Shown: positions 7,467 to 17,432, counted from the stretch's first letter. The stretch is DNA of 64,000 nt from Paraflavitalea sp. CAU 1676 (GCF_029223285.1 NZ_JARHUJ010000009.1:372001-436000), one strand, 5' to 3'. Translations and numbers: made by a program. The notes: generated by a model not told the origin, from the letters alone.

Positions 7467-9794
7467 TTACAGCTGTGCCGTCGTATCCGGAACATGTTTC
7501 CTGATCCTGATCACCACTGCTTTCGAGGTGGGGGTATTACTTTTCTCTGCCACGCTATTGATGGGCACCAATACATTCGTCTCGGGGAAATAGGTGGCTG
7601 TGCAGCCAGCCGGGATCGCATAAGGCACCACGATAAATTGCCTGGCTACTCTTTCTACGCCATCATGCTCATTGATCAGGTCTACAACATCTTCGCTTTT
7701 CAACCCATATTTATTCATATCTCCCTGGTTCATCAGCACCACCCGGCGTTCATGGTAAATGCCCCGGTACCGGTCGTCGAGCCCGTAGATCGTCGTATTG
7801 AATTGATCGTGACTGCGGATCGTCATCATCAGCAATTCACCTGCTGCCAGTACCAAGGGTTCCGATACCGCTATGTTGAAATGCGCCTTGCCGCTTTGTG
7901 TATTGAACTGACCTTCCCGGTTGCAGTTGGGTAAATAGAAACCACCCGGCTCTCTAACCCTTTCGTTATACCGGTCAAAGCCGGGTATCGTTCTTTCAAT
8001 ATCCTCGCGGATATGATCATAACGCGCCAGGTACTTGTCCCAGTCGATGGAGCTTCGCTGGCCAAGTGTTGCTTTGGCCAACCGGCAAACGATCGCCGGT
8101 TCACTTAACAGGTGCTCCGACACCGGCGTCAGCACGCCTTTTGAAGATTGTACTACCCCCATCGAGTTTTCGCAGCTCACGAATTGTTCCTCCCCGTTCA
8201 GGATGTCCTTATCGCTGCGTCCCAGGCAGGGTAGAATCAGCGCTTCTTCACCATGCACCAAATGACTCCGGTTCAACTTGGTGGATACCTGCACCGTCAG
8301 CCGGCATTTCTGTAGCGCTGCCGCTGTAAATTGGGTATCGGGTGTAGCGGAAAGAAAGTTGCCGCCCATGGCAAAGAATACCTTGCCTTCTCCGCGGTGC
8401 ATGGCTTTGATGCAATCCACCACATCCCATCCATGTTGCTGGGGTGGGGTAAATCCAAAGTTGGCTTGTATAGAATCAAGGAATCGTTGTGAGGGTTGTT
8501 CATAGATGCCCATGGTGCGGTCGCCCTGCACATTGCTATGGCCTCGCACCGGGCAGGTGCCTGCTCCCTTTTTGCCGATACTCCCTTTTAGTAACAACAG
8601 GTTCGCGATCTCTTTGATCGTATCAACGGCGTTCTTATGTTGGGTGAGTCCCATGGCCCAGCATACAATGATCCGCTGCTTATTGGCCAGCAAGGTTGCT
8701 ACTTCTTCCAGTTGCGGCAGGTCGATGCCACAATCCTTCACCAACGTGTCCATGTCCAGTTGCCGCAGGTGTTGTACCAAAGCATCATAGCCGATCGTAT
8801 TATCGCGGATAAATGCATGGTCAAATACGCTGCCGGGCGATCGCTCCTCTGCCTGCAACAACAATTTCCCGATGGCCTGCAGTAAGGCGAGGTCGCCATT
8901 GATCTTCACCGGCAAAAACAGGTCGGTAAGCGGTGTGCCCATATGCAACAGGCCCTTTAGCTGCTGGGGGTTGTTGAAGCCCTTTAATCCTGCCTCGGGC
9001 AATGGATTGATGGAAACGATCTGTGCCCCCTGTGCCTTGGCTTTTTGCAGGGCCGTCAACATCCGGGGATGGTTGGTGCCTGGGTTTTGACCCAGTATCA
9101 TGATCACTTCTGCCTCGTAAAAGTCTTCCAGCTTCACCGATCCCTTGCCGATGCCCAGCGATTCGCCCAACGCAACACCGCTGCTCTCATGGCACATATT
9201 GCTGCAGTCGGGCAGGTTGTTGGTGCCATAGGCACGTACAAACAGTTGATAAAGAAAAGCCGCTTCATTGCTGGTGCGGCCCGACGTATAAAAGATGGCT
9301 TCATCGGGGGAAGCGAGGTCGTTTAGAACGGAGGCGATCTTACCGAAGGCAGCCTCCCAGGTGATGGGCTGGTAATGCGTGGCTCCTTTGGGCAGATGCA
9401 TAGGCTGTGCAATACGTCCCTTTCTGCCGATCTCATAATCGGTGAGGCCGGCCAGTTCGGCCACACTATGTTGGGCAAAGAAATCAGCCTCCAGCTTTTT
9501 GGCAGTCGCTTCTTCTGCTACTGCTTTGGCGCCGTTCTCACAGTATTCTGCCATGCCGCTGCGTTCATCATCGGGGTCGGGCCAGGCGCAACTGGGGCAA
9601 TCGAAGCCGCCCTTCTGGTTCAAATGGCTCAGGGCCTTCCATCCCCGCAACACACCGGCTTCGCCAAACACCTGCTGAAAGCTGTGTAATACTGCCGTCG
9701 CACCCGCTGCACTGGTTTTTACAGTACCGAGCTTTAAACCCGTAAACAATTCCGGGTTCTCTGCACCCGGCACCTTATGTTGCTCGTCGCTCAT
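7467..9794 (-). CDS. FdhF/YdeP-family molybdopterin oxidoreductase
   Basis: A 775-residue cytoplasmic enzyme of the DMSO-reductase superfamily, binding bis-MGD molybdenum or tungsten cofactor. The N-terminal segment has CPSCAWPDP (Cys66, Cys69) and Cys85, the unusual iron-sulfur/cofactor region of the YdeP subgroup. It is followed by molybdopterin motifs such as YTSGRTSNEAAFLYQLFVR, CHESSGVALGESLGIGKG and, near the C terminus, the MoCo-binding LMTIRSHDQFNTTIYG. Length fits YdeP-like proteins (about 760). No beta or gamma subunit is next to it. YdeP relatives are associated with acid resistance and formate dehydrogenase-like activity, but the substrate here is unknown. It follows fdhD after 50 bp. 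Confidence 0.93.
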   Translation of the reverse strand: MSDEQHKVPGAENPELFTGLKLGTVKTSAAGATAVLHSFQQVFGEAGVLRGWKALSHLNQKGGFDCPSCAWPDPDDERSGMAEYCENGAKAVAEEATAKKLEADFFAQHSVAELAGLTDYEIGRKGRIAQPMHLPKGATHYQPITWEAAFGKIASVLNDLASPDEAIFYTSGRTSNEAAFLYQLFVRAYGTNNLPDCSNMCHESSGVALGESLGIGKGSVKLEDFYEAEVIMILGQNPGTNHPRMLTALQKAKAQGAQIVSINPLPEAGLKGFNNPQQLKGLLHMGTPLTDLFLPVKINGDLALLQAIGKLLLQAEERSPGSVFDHAFIRDNTIGYDALVQHLRQLDMDTLVKDCGIDLPQLEEVATLLANKQRIIVCWAMGLTQHKNAVDTIKEIANLLLLKGSIGKKGAGTCPVRGHSNVQGDRTMGIYEQPSQRFLDSIQANFGFTPPQQHGWDVVDCIKAMHRGEGKVFFAMGGNFLSATPDTQFTAAALQKCRLTVQVSTKLNRSHLVHGEEALILPCLGRSDKDILNGEEQFVSCENSMGVVQSSKGVLTPVSEHLLSEPAIVCRLAKATLGQRSSIDWDKYLARYDHIREDIERTIPGFDRYNERVREPGGFYLPNCNREGQFNTQSGKAHFNIAVSEPLVLAAGELLMMTIRSHDQFNTTIYGLDDRYRGIYHERRVVLMNQGDMNKYGLKSEDVVDLINEHDGVERVARQFIVVPYAIPAGCTATYFPETNVLVPINSVAEKSNTPTSKAVVIRIRKHVPDTTAQL

Positions 9795-9844
9795 ATCCTT
9801 AGTTTTTCAATGGTCAATAAGCTTCCGCACATTTCAATGCGGCC

Positions 9845-10672
9845 TTATCCAATATCGATCCGTTCGGCGCCACCGTAAATATTGAATCGTTCCGGGCGTA
9901 GAAAGCCTACGAGGGTCATCCCGTATTCGCGCGCCAGTGCTACTGCCAGGCTCGACGGCGCACCCACGGCCGCGACCACTTTAATGCCCGCCATGGCTGC
10001 TTTCTGGATCAATTCAAAACTGGCCCGGCCGCTCAGTAATAGTACATAGTTATTTAAAGGAAGCAGGCCTTCCAGTAAAGCTGTGCCAATCAGTTTGTCC
10101 AGCGCATTGTGCCGGCCAACATCCTCCCGCAGCAATACCAGATCACCACCGGGTGTAAACAGGGCGGATGCATGTAATCCTCCTGTGCTTTCAAAGACCG
10201 CCTGCTGCGGCAGCAGCCGCGCCGGCAGGCCCTGCAGGATGTTAGCGCAGATGTGCAATTGATCGGTAAGGTCCACAAAAGCCGAAACGGTCTTAATGGC
10301 GTCGATGCTGGCTTTGCCGCACACACCGCAGCTGGAGGTAGTATAGAAATTACGATCGGTTTGTTGCAGGTGAGGTATAACATCCGGTTTTAACCATACC
10401 CGCACGGAGTTGGCGCCGGCCAGCACGGGCGGTATATGTTCGATGGCCTCACGGTTGCGGATAATGCCTTCCGTGAAGAGAAAACCAGCGGCCAGTTCTT
10501 CATCTTGTCCCGGTGTACGCATCGTTACCGAAACCTTGCGCGTAATACGCTCCGCGCCATGCACCAGCTGAATTTCCAGCGGCTCCTCGATGGCCAGTTG
10601 GTCATCCGAGGCGGTCACTGCGCCGGACTGCACTTTATGGATAGATAAGGTAGTAACGGCCTGGATACTCAT
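9845..10672 (-). CDS. fdhD: FdhD sulfur carrier protein for formate dehydrogenase-type enzymes
   Basis: A 275-residue FdhD homologue. In the family this protein takes sulfur from the cysteine desulfurase IscS and transfers it to the bis-MGD cofactor, which is required for activity of formate dehydrogenases and relatives. The key pair is Cys115/Cys118 in TSSCGVCGKASID, matching the catalytic CxxC loop; other landmarks are RTPGQDEELAAGFLFTEGI and REDVGRHNALDKLIG. It is the first gene of a two-gene unit with the molybdopterin oxidoreductase, so that enzyme is its probable client. The promoter must lie in 10673-10828, divergent from the hydrolase gene. Confidence 0.95.
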   Translation of the reverse strand: MSIQAVTTLSIHKVQSGAVTASDDQLAIEEPLEIQLVHGAERITRKVSVTMRTPGQDEELAAGFLFTEGIIRNREAIEHIPPVLAGANSVRVWLKPDVIPHLQQTDRNFYTTSSCGVCGKASIDAIKTVSAFVDLTDQLHICANILQGLPARLLPQQAVFESTGGLHASALFTPGGDLVLLREDVGRHNALDKLIGTALLEGLLPLNNYVLLLSGRASFELIQKAAMAGIKVVAAVGAPSSLAVALAREYGMTLVGFLRPERFNIYGGAERIDIG

Positions 10673-10780
10673 AGCGCCACATTTTAAGCCGGAAAGTTAG
10701 CAGTAAACCCTCAAATCGCCAGCATTTGTACAATGGCAACTGCTTAACATCTTCTAATAGCAGGATACTGCATCCGGGAG

Positions 10781-10788
10781 TATATTTG
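10781..10788 (+). promoter_or_regulatory. -7 promoter box for the MGH1-like hydrolase gene
   Basis: TATATTTG matches the Bacteroidota sigma-A -7 consensus TAnnTTTG exactly and lies 40 bp before the ATG at 10829. I see no convincing -33 TTTG element, so the call rests on one box. Confidence 0.45.
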
Positions 10789-10828
10789 TTGTTCCTATAC
10801 AAGCGGTCAACAAGGAAAAACTTCGTCC

Positions 10829-13438
10829 ATGAATGCAGAACAACAGCGTTTACCACTACTGGCCTGGAAAAAATGGGGCTCTTATGTGTCCGACAGGCAA
10901 TGGGGTACTGTGCGTGAGGATTATAGTGCCAACGGCGACGCCTGGAACTATACCACCCACGATATGGCACGTAGTCTCGCCTGGCGCTGGGGGGAGGAAG
11001 GTATAGCCGGCATCAGCGACGACCGCCAGCTGCTATGCTTTTCATTGGCGCTCTGGAACAAACGCGACCCCTGTATCAAGGAACGCTTCTTTGGCCTCAC
11101 CAACAAAGAAGGCAACCATGGCGAAGATGTAAAAGAGATATACTATTACCTCGATGCGACGCCCACGCATTCGTACATGAAAATGCTGTACAAATACCCG
11201 CAGCAGGAATTCCCGTACGAATGGCTGGTACGCGAAAATGGCCGGCGCAACCGGCATGACGAAGAATTTGAACTCATCGATACCGGCATCTTTAACGAGG
11301 ATAAATATTTCGATGTCTTTGTGGAATACGTTAAAGCTGATCCCAACGATATTCTGATACAGATCACCGTGCACAACCGGGGTGGGGAAGCAGCCAGCCT
11401 GCACGTACTGCCCACCGTTTGGTTCCGCAATACCTGGTGCTGGGGAAGGCAGGAGTACACGCCCTCCCTCTACCAAAACGACGACAACTGCATCGGTATC
11501 GAGCACCGGGATATTGAAATGGCGCACCTGTATTATGAGGGAGCGGGCACGCCCCTGTATTGCGAAAACGAAACGAATACTGCGCGCCTCTATAACTATG
11601 ATAACAAGAAGCCTTATTACAAGGACGGCATCAACGATCATATCGTGCACGGCAAACCAACGGTTAACCCGGCTCGGGAAGGTACCAAAGCGGCGATCGA
11701 TTGCGAGGTAAGCATACCCGCCCGTGGGTCGCAAACCTTTCGGCTGCGCCTTTGCGCGGGGCCTCAAAAGAATCCTTTTCTGCATTTCGATCACTTGTTC
11801 GATGCCCGGATCAAAGAGGCCAACGAATATTTTGCGCACCTGCAAAATGATGTCAAAGACGAAGAGGAGAAGCGGATTCATCGCCAGGCCGTTGCCGGCA
11901 TGTTATGGAACAAACAATTCTATTCCTATAAAGTACAACAGTGGCTCGATGGCGACCCCGCCATGCCGTCGCCTCCATCCGAAAGGCTTAAAGGCCGTAA
12001 TGCCGATTGGAAGCAGGTCAACAACGAGCATATTCTGTCTGTACCTGATAAATGGGAGTTCCCCTGGTACGCAGCCTGGGACCTGGGTTTTCACTGCGTA
12101 ACCATCGGCATGGTAGATCCCGATTTTGCCAAACACCAGTTGCAACTGCTCACCGAAGAGTGGTACATGCACCCATCGGGTATGCTGCCGGCCTACGAAT
12201 GGTCGCTGGGCGATGCCAATCCACCCATCCATGCAGGTGCCGTGTATCGCGTCTTCCGGCAGGATGCCAGGGCCAAAGGGGCAAAGGACTACGAGTTCCT
12301 CGAATCCTTATTCCACAAGCTGCTCATCAATTTCACCTGGTGGGTTAACCGGAAAGACCGCGCCGGCAGCAATATCTTCGAAGGAGGATTCCTGGGACTG
12401 GATAATATCGGCGTGTTCGACCGCAGTGCGCCACTCCCCGAAGGAGTAACGGCCGAGCAGGCAGATGCCACCAGCTGGATGGCCATGTATGCGCTCAATA
12501 TGCTCCATATATCGCTGGAGCTGGCCACGCACAATAAGTCGTACACAGGCATGGCCACCAAATTCTTCGAACACTTCCTGTACATCGCCGGCGCGATGGC
12601 CAGCATGGGTAAGGGACATACCGGCCTCTGGGATGAAGACGATGAATTCTTTTACGATCAGGTGCGCATGCAGGGAAAGGGCATCGTAAAAATGAAGGTC
12701 AAGAGTATGGTAGGCCTCATACCCCTCTTTGCCGTGGAGGTGATCACCGAAGAAACTTTGAAGAACAATCCTGTATTTGCGGAACGCATGCAATGGTTCC
12801 TCGATCACCGGCCCGATCTGGCCCTGCTCGTATCCCGCTGGTTCGAAGAAGGAAAGGGTGATGTGCATTTGTTAAGCCTGCTGCGCGGTCACCGTATGAA
12901 GCGCCTGCTGGCCCGTATGCTCGATGAAACGGAGTTCCTGAGTGACTACGGCATTCGCTCACTGTCCAAACGGTATGGCGAGCAGCCCTATTGCATCAAC
13001 CTGAATGGGGCCGAGATGTTCGTAAAGTATGTGCCTGGCGAAAGCGATAGCGATATGTACGGTGGCAATTCCAACTGGCGCGGCCCCATCTGGATGCCGA
13101 TGAATTTCCTCCTCATCGAAAGCCTGCGTAAATATCATTTCTATTACAGCGACGATTTTCGCATTGAATATCCCACCGGCTCCGGACATTATTTAACCTT
13201 AAAGGAAGTGGGCACTGAACTGGCGAAGCGCTTGCTGAATGTTTTCCTGCCCGATGAACAGGGTAGAAGGCCTGTGTTTGGCAACCACGAAAAAATGCAG
13301 ACCGATCCGCATTTCAAAGATTACCTGTTGTTTCATGAATACTTTCACGGCGATAATGGCAAGGGACTCGGAGCGTCACACCAAACCGGTTGGACGGGCC
13401 TGGTAGCAAATCTCATCATCATGAAGAGCAACCCATAG
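10829..13438 (+). CDS. MGH1-like (GH63-related) glucosidase family protein
   Basis: An 869-residue protein without a signal peptide, hence probably cytoplasmic. It has an N-terminal beta-rich part (about 1-330, starting QRLPLLAWKKWGSYVSDRQWGTVREDYSANGDAW in pieces) and a C-terminal alpha/alpha-toroid hydrolase domain (about 350-869). The latter has WEFPWYAAWDLGFHCVTI near 410-427, PAYEWSLGDANPP near 453-465 and NSNWRGPIWMPMNFLL near 748-763. These are hallmarks of the MGH1-like family grouped with GH63, whose members hydrolyse alpha-glucosides such as mannosylglycerate or glucosylglycerate-type substrates; the exact substrate is not predictable. It is a single-gene unit, 78 bp before the sigma factor gene. 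Confidence 0.88.
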   Translation: MNAEQQRLPLLAWKKWGSYVSDRQWGTVREDYSANGDAWNYTTHDMARSLAWRWGEEGIAGISDDRQLLCFSLALWNKRDPCIKERFFGLTNKEGNHGEDVKEIYYYLDATPTHSYMKMLYKYPQQEFPYEWLVRENGRRNRHDEEFELIDTGIFNEDKYFDVFVEYVKADPNDILIQITVHNRGGEAASLHVLPTVWFRNTWCWGRQEYTPSLYQNDDNCIGIEHRDIEMAHLYYEGAGTPLYCENETNTARLYNYDNKKPYYKDGINDHIVHGKPTVNPAREGTKAAIDCEVSIPARGSQTFRLRLCAGPQKNPFLHFDHLFDARIKEANEYFAHLQNDVKDEEEKRIHRQAVAGMLWNKQFYSYKVQQWLDGDPAMPSPPSERLKGRNADWKQVNNEHILSVPDKWEFPWYAAWDLGFHCVTIGMVDPDFAKHQLQLLTEEWYMHPSGMLPAYEWSLGDANPPIHAGAVYRVFRQDARAKGAKDYEFLESLFHKLLINFTWWVNRKDRAGSNIFEGGFLGLDNIGVFDRSAPLPEGVTAEQADATSWMAMYALNMLHISLELATHNKSYTGMATKFFEHFLYIAGAMASMGKGHTGLWDEDDEFFYDQVRMQGKGIVKMKVKSMVGLIPLFAVEVITEETLKNNPVFAERMQWFLDHRPDLALLVSRWFEEGKGDVHLLSLLRGHRMKRLLARMLDETEFLSDYGIRSLSKRYGEQPYCINLNGAEMFVKYVPGESDSDMYGGNSNWRGPIWMPMNFLLIESLRKYHFYYSDDFRIEYPTGSGHYLTLKEVGTELAKRLLNVFLPDEQGRRPVFGNHEKMQTDPHFKDYLLFHEYFHGDNGKGLGASHQTGWTGLVANLIIMKSNP

Positions 13439-13515
13439 TATAAGGCCGGGTCATTTCATCCCATCAAACTTGCACAGGTTGAAGGAAATTTATTATTTTA
13501 GTCGAGGTACACATT

Positions 13516-14064
13516 ATGACCTCATCAACCGACATTGCTTTATGGGACCAATTGCGAACAGGCGACGAGAAAGCCCTGTATGCCCTGTATCAATTGAGTT
13601 ATGATGAATTACTGCAATATGGAATGAGGTTGTGCAACCATGCAGAGGAAAGCAAGGATGCCATCAATATTGTTTTTGCCAGCCTCTGGTCGCATCGGGC
13701 CAAACTTCCCATTACCCGCCATCCGCGGGCTTATTTATTTGCCTGTTACAAGAATCGTCTCCTGCGTCAAATGCAGAAAGTGCAAAAGCTGGTACCGATC
13801 GAAGCCGGCAACGAAGAACTGCTGCTCAGTACAGCTTCGGTAGAAGAAGCGTTGATCGAACTGCAGGAATACGAAGCCACCAAAGCAAGAACAGCCCGGC
13901 TGCTTAGTCAGCTCACCGACCGGCAGCAGGAACTCCTGCGCCTGCGTTTTCTCGAAGAGCTAAGCTACGAGGCTATCGCACAACAGCTCAACATCTCCGT
14001 ACGTACCGTATACAACAGCATTCATGAAAGTATCAAGACCCTGCGGGGAATGTTTGATCAGTAG
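13516..14064 (+). CDS. ECF sigma-70 family RNA polymerase sigma factor
   Basis: A 182-residue ECF sigma factor. Region 2 covers about 10-85 (LRTGDEKALYALYQLSYDEL, then the RAYLFACYKNRLLRQ end). Region 4 covers about 122-175 with a clear helix-turn-helix (LTDRQQELLRLRFLEELSYEAIAQQLNISVRTVYNSIH in pieces). There is no anti-sigma gene next to it. In the Bacteroidota arrangement this type of factor is followed at once by a FecR anti-sigma gene and an STN-containing SusC. Here those sit 3.4 kb downstream on the same strand (17433 and 18494), so this is probably their sigma factor, separated by an intervening cassette. Confidence 0.92.
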   Translation: MTSSTDIALWDQLRTGDEKALYALYQLSYDELLQYGMRLCNHAEESKDAINIVFASLWSHRAKLPITRHPRAYLFACYKNRLLRQMQKVQKLVPIEAGNEELLLSTASVEEALIELQEYEATKARTARLLSQLTDRQQELLRLRFLEELSYEAIAQQLNISVRTVYNSIHESIKTLRGMFDQ

Positions 14065-14124
14065 ATATTGATGAAAGCCGTCCCGGCCATCCGACTCAGC
14101 GGCGGCTACCGGTGCTCATCACGC

Positions 14125-14508
14125 TCACGGGGTTGCGCCTTCGGTCATCAAAGGAACCAGGTCCTTCAACTCCTCATCGGTAAATAATTTCGATTGAATA
14201 TAGAACCGCACCCCCAACGGGATCTCCAGCGAAAAGCTGCTGCCACGGCCGGGCGTAACATCAAGGATCAATTGCGTGTGTTTCCAGTATTCAAACTGGT
14301 CGGCGCTCATATAAAACCTGCAACCATGCACTTCACCCAGGCATACATCGCTGCCGCCGGTCCTGAACTCGCCATCGGGAAAACACATGGGTTGACTCCC
14401 ATCACAGCATCCACCACTCTGGTGAAACATCAGGGGGCCGTTATCGACCCTTAGCCGGTCGATGAGGTCATTGGCTTTATCCGTCGATAAAATTCTGGCA
14501 ACAGGCAT
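14125..14508 (-). CDS. DUF779 domain protein, aldehyde-dehydrogenase associated
   Basis: I take ATG 14508 (127 residues, MPVARIL) as start; an upstream ATG at 14568 would add 20 residues lacking family character. The protein shows the DUF779 cysteine-rich signature SGGCCDGSQPMC near 31-42 and a conserved G-C-R-F segment, suggesting a metal or redox centre. DUF779 genes commonly follow acetaldehyde/aldehyde dehydrogenases and alcohol dehydrogenases, and this one lies 72 bp downstream of an aldehyde dehydrogenase. Its biochemical role is unknown. It converges on the sigma factor gene with about 60 bp between stops. Confidence 0.9.
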   Translation of the reverse strand: MPVARILSTDKANDLIDRLRVDNGPLMFHQSGGCCDGSQPMCFPDGEFRTGGSDVCLGEVHGCRFYMSADQFEYWKHTQLILDVTPGRGSSFSLEIPLGVRFYIQSKLFTDEELKDLVPLMTEGATP

Positions 14509-14580
14509 ATGTGTAGTTTTAAAATAAGGAACGGCAGCACAGCGCCACCGTTCCCACAGGTTTTTCATAACAACCGGACT

Positions 14581-16113
14581 TTAGAAGAAACCCAATTTTT
14601 GCTTGCTATAGGAAATCAACATGTTCTTCGTTTGCCGGTAATGGTTTAGCATCATTTTGTGGGTTTCCCTGCCAAAGCCCGATTTCTTGTACCCTCCAAA
14701 CGGCGCATGGGCAGGATACGCATGATAACAGTTCACCCACACTCGACCGGCCTGAATGGCTCTCGGCACCTGGTATAGTTCATGCGCATCCCGCGTCCAC
14801 ACACCAGCCCCTAAACCGTACAAAGTATCGTTGGCTATTGCAATCGCTTCTTCTACTGTTTTGAAAGTGGTAACACTCGTCACCGGACCAAAGATCTCTT
14901 CCTGGAAGATCCTCATCTTATTGTTGCCCCTGAAAATACTCGGCTTGATATAATACCCATGTTCCAGTCCGCTGTTTTGATGAAAGGCTTCGCCGCCACA
15001 CAGTACTTCCGCGCCTTCCTGTTTGCCGATATCCAGGTAGCTCAATATCTTATTGTATTGGTCTTCACTCGCCTGAGCGCCCATCATCACGGTGCCATCG
15101 AGCGGGTTACCCATTTTTATCGCCTTGGTGCGTTGTATCACACGGCTCATAAACGCGTCATAGATACTTTCCTGCACCAGGATCCTCGATGGGCAGGTGC
15201 ATACTTCGCCCTGATTGAGCGCAAACATCACAGCGCCTTCTACAGCTTTGTCGAAAAATTCATCATCTGCATCGGCAACGGAGGCAAAGAAGATATTCGG
15301 ACTCTTACCACCCAATTCCATCGTAACCGGGATCAGGTTTTCCGAAGCGTATTGCATAATGAGACGGCCGGTAGTGGTTTCGCCGGTAAAGGCCACTTTG
15401 TTTACGCGTGGAGAAGAAGCAAGGGGCTTGCCCGCCTCAACGCCAAAACCGGTTACAATATTCAGGACACCCTTGGGCAGAATATCACCTACCAGTTCCA
15501 TCAGCACCATAATGCTGGTGGGTGTTTGTTCGGCAGGTTTCACCACCACGGTACAGCCGGCAGCCAGCGCAGGAGCGATCTTCCAGGTGGCCATCAGCAA
15601 TGGGAAATTCCAGGGGATAATTTGCCCCACTACACCTATAGGTTCGTGTAAATTAATGCTTACGGTAGTTTCATCGTGTTCGCTGATGGTGCCTTCTTCG
15701 CTGCGGATCACGCCGGCGAAGTAGCGGAAGTGATCGATCACCAGTGGCAGGTCGGCGGCCCGGGTTTCCCGGATGGCTTTACCATTGTCGACCGTTTCTA
15801 CAATCGCCAGGTATTCAAGGTTATCTTCGATCACCTGGGCAATCTTCAGCAGCAGGTTACTGCGATAGGAAGCGCCCGTTTTGCTCCATGTTTTGAAGGC
15901 TTCTGTTGCTGCATCTATCGCCAGATCAATGTCTTTGGCATTGCCCCGGGCAGCGCGGGTAAATACCTTACCGTCTATTGGTGAAATATTGTCGAAGTAT
16001 TCTCCACTGGACGGGGCTATCCATTGACCTCCAATGTAATGTTCGTATTTGTCTTTAAAAGCAGGCCTGGCGGCCACAGTCGATTTAGGCGCAGTAGTGG
16101 TGGCAGTACTCAT
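14581..16113 (-). CDS. NAD(P)-dependent aldehyde dehydrogenase
   Basis: The ATG at 16113 gives 510 residues, the usual length for the ALDH family; the longer frame to 16170 adds an atypical hydrophobic leader. It oxidises aldehydes to carboxylates in the cytoplasm; the pairing with DUF779 and an AraC-type activator resembles acetaldehyde dehydrogenases (AldB/ExaC type). Visible motifs are the Rossmann segment [20 protein letters not shown], the general-base Glu266 in MELGGKSPN, and the nucleophile Cys305 in NQGEVCTC with a second Cys307 two residues on. The C-terminal [14 protein letters not shown] is intact. Transcription diverges from the AraC gene across a 156-bp region with a repeated CACGATCGTA box. 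Confidence 0.95.
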   Translation of the reverse strand: MSTATTTAPKSTVAARPAFKDKYEHYIGGQWIAPSSGEYFDNISPIDGKVFTRAARGNAKDIDLAIDAATEAFKTWSKTGASYRSNLLLKIAQVIEDNLEYLAIVETVDNGKAIRETRAADLPLVIDHFRYFAGVIRSEEGTISEHDETTVSINLHEPIGVVGQIIPWNFPLLMATWKIAPALAAGCTVVVKPAEQTPTSIMVLMELVGDILPKGVLNIVTGFGVEAGKPLASSPRVNKVAFTGETTTGRLIMQYASENLIPVTMELGGKSPNIFFASVADADDEFFDKAVEGAVMFALNQGEVCTCPSRILVQESIYDAFMSRVIQRTKAIKMGNPLDGTVMMGAQASEDQYNKILSYLDIGKQEGAEVLCGGEAFHQNSGLEHGYYIKPSIFRGNNKMRIFQEEIFGPVTSVTTFKTVEEAIAIANDTLYGLGAGVWTRDAHELYQVPRAIQAGRVWVNCYHAYPAHAPFGGYKKSGFGRETHKMMLNHYRQTKNMLISYSKQKLGFF

Positions 16114-16178
16114 AATGGAAAGTTTAATCGTTAGAAATAAGAATATGAATATCATCTCTTCATTAAACACACCCCACC

Positions 16179-16209
16179 CACGATCGTATTTTACAATAGC
16201 ACGATCGTA
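16179..16209. promoter_or_regulatory. Direct repeat CACGATCGTA, likely AraC-type operator
   Basis: CACGATCGTA occurs at 16179-16188 and again at 16200-16209, start to start 21 bp, i.e. two helical turns. Such in-phase direct repeats are what AraC-family dimers bind. They sit between the divergent aldehyde dehydrogenase and AraC genes. The regulator-site link is inferred. Confidence 0.7.
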
Positions 16210-16269
16210 CTTTTCTTTTGCAGACCGCTGCGGAGTTGCTTAAATTGTTAGTCGTAAAACGATTGTGAG

Positions 16270-17196
16270 ATGCCCATTCGAAACTACATCAGTAAGATCG
16301 ATCTTACTCACCCAAAGTATTTGCAGACCTTGGTGGAGAATCGCCGCATTTTCAACCTCAACAATTGTGAGCTCAATATTTTCGAAACCTACCAGGACGC
16401 ATACCATGTACCGCTCACCTTCAATGACTTTGTGATCACCAGTATGGTGAAGGGGAAGAAGGTGATGCACTTGTTCGATCAGCCCGCTTTCGATTACCTG
16501 CCTGGCGAAACGGTCATCGTGCCTGCCCACGAAACCATGGTCATCGATTTTCCCGAGGCTGAGAAAGATAATCCTGCCCAATGCATTGCGCTGGCGGTTG
16601 ATTCTTCCTATGTGAAGGAAACGGTGAGCTATATGAATCACTATTACAATATTGGAGAAGAGAAACATGAATGGAAGCTACAGTTCAATCAATACCATTT
16701 CGCCAACGACAATGAAGTAACTGGTCTCATTAATAAACTGATCCGGGTATGCAGCAGCAGCGATAAAGCCAAGAATGTGTTTGCCGACCTTACACTGAAG
16801 GAATTGCTGATCAGGCTGATGCAAAGTCAGCACATGCAGCAGGTAGCCATCGAGAGTGGCGCGCAAAGGAACCAGGATCGCATGCATTATATCCTCAACT
16901 ATATTCATGAGCACCTGCCCGAGAAGATAGCGGTAGATGCGCTGAGCCGCAAGGCCTACCTCAGCCGCAATGTGTTCTTCAAATGGTTTAAAGATCAACT
17001 TGGTCTTACGCCCCTCGATTACATCAATAATGAACGGATCAAGCTGGCCAAGCAAATGCTGTCCGATCCCCGCAACAGCATACGCAACGTGAGTTTTCAT
17101 TGTGGCTTTAGCGATGTGAACTATTTCATTCGTTTATTCAAGAAAACGGAAGGCATTACGCCCCGGGCGTATAAGGACTGTCTGATACAGCAATAA
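16270..17196 (+). CDS. AraC-family transcription regulator
   Basis: A 308-residue regulator. The N-terminal part (about 1-180) looks like an AraC N-type cupin sensor domain (FVITSMVKGKKVMHLFDQP, YLPGETVIVPAHETMVIDFP). The C-terminal part (about 205-305) is a double helix-turn-helix, with the family end pattern NVSFHCGFSDVNYFIRLFKKTEGITPRAYK in pieces. It lies opposite the aldehyde dehydrogenase/DUF779 operon and probably activates it in response to an aldehyde, alcohol or small organic acid through the CACGATCGTA repeats. No other target is obvious. Confidence 0.93.
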   Translation: MPIRNYISKIDLTHPKYLQTLVENRRIFNLNNCELNIFETYQDAYHVPLTFNDFVITSMVKGKKVMHLFDQPAFDYLPGETVIVPAHETMVIDFPEAEKDNPAQCIALAVDSSYVKETVSYMNHYYNIGEEKHEWKLQFNQYHFANDNEVTGLINKLIRVCSSSDKAKNVFADLTLKELLIRLMQSQHMQQVAIESGAQRNQDRMHYILNYIHEHLPEKIAVDALSRKAYLSRNVFFKWFKDQLGLTPLDYINNERIKLAKQMLSDPRNSIRNVSFHCGFSDVNYFIRLFKKTEGITPRAYKDCLIQQ

Positions 17197-17432
17197 TTTC
17201 AGCTGTTATTCTTCACTAAAGCATACCACTGCGGAGCGTTTTACTACTGAAGCTACATGCTTTCCCTGGCAGGTGGCCGGGTACCATTTCGGTTTTTCCA
17301 CCCGGCTCCTCAAACTTTTTTTAAAAAACTTCCTTAACTGGCGGTAAAAACCGTCCACTCCGGGTATCTTATCTATAAAGGGCGACCAGCCGGCCACGAA
17401 TCAACCGGCCTCCAACCCTTGTAAACCATTGT

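Noticed and set aside
13516-14064. Sigma factor belonging to the upstream glycoside hydrolase gene
   Set aside because: The hydrolase has no envelope signalling features and ECF factors of this kind pair with FecR; pairing with the downstream FecR is simpler, though not proven.
17206-17397. A 63-codon frame on the minus strand before FecR
   Set aside because: Composition is not protein-like and it covers the region expected to hold the FecR promoter; no start signal or homology is visible.
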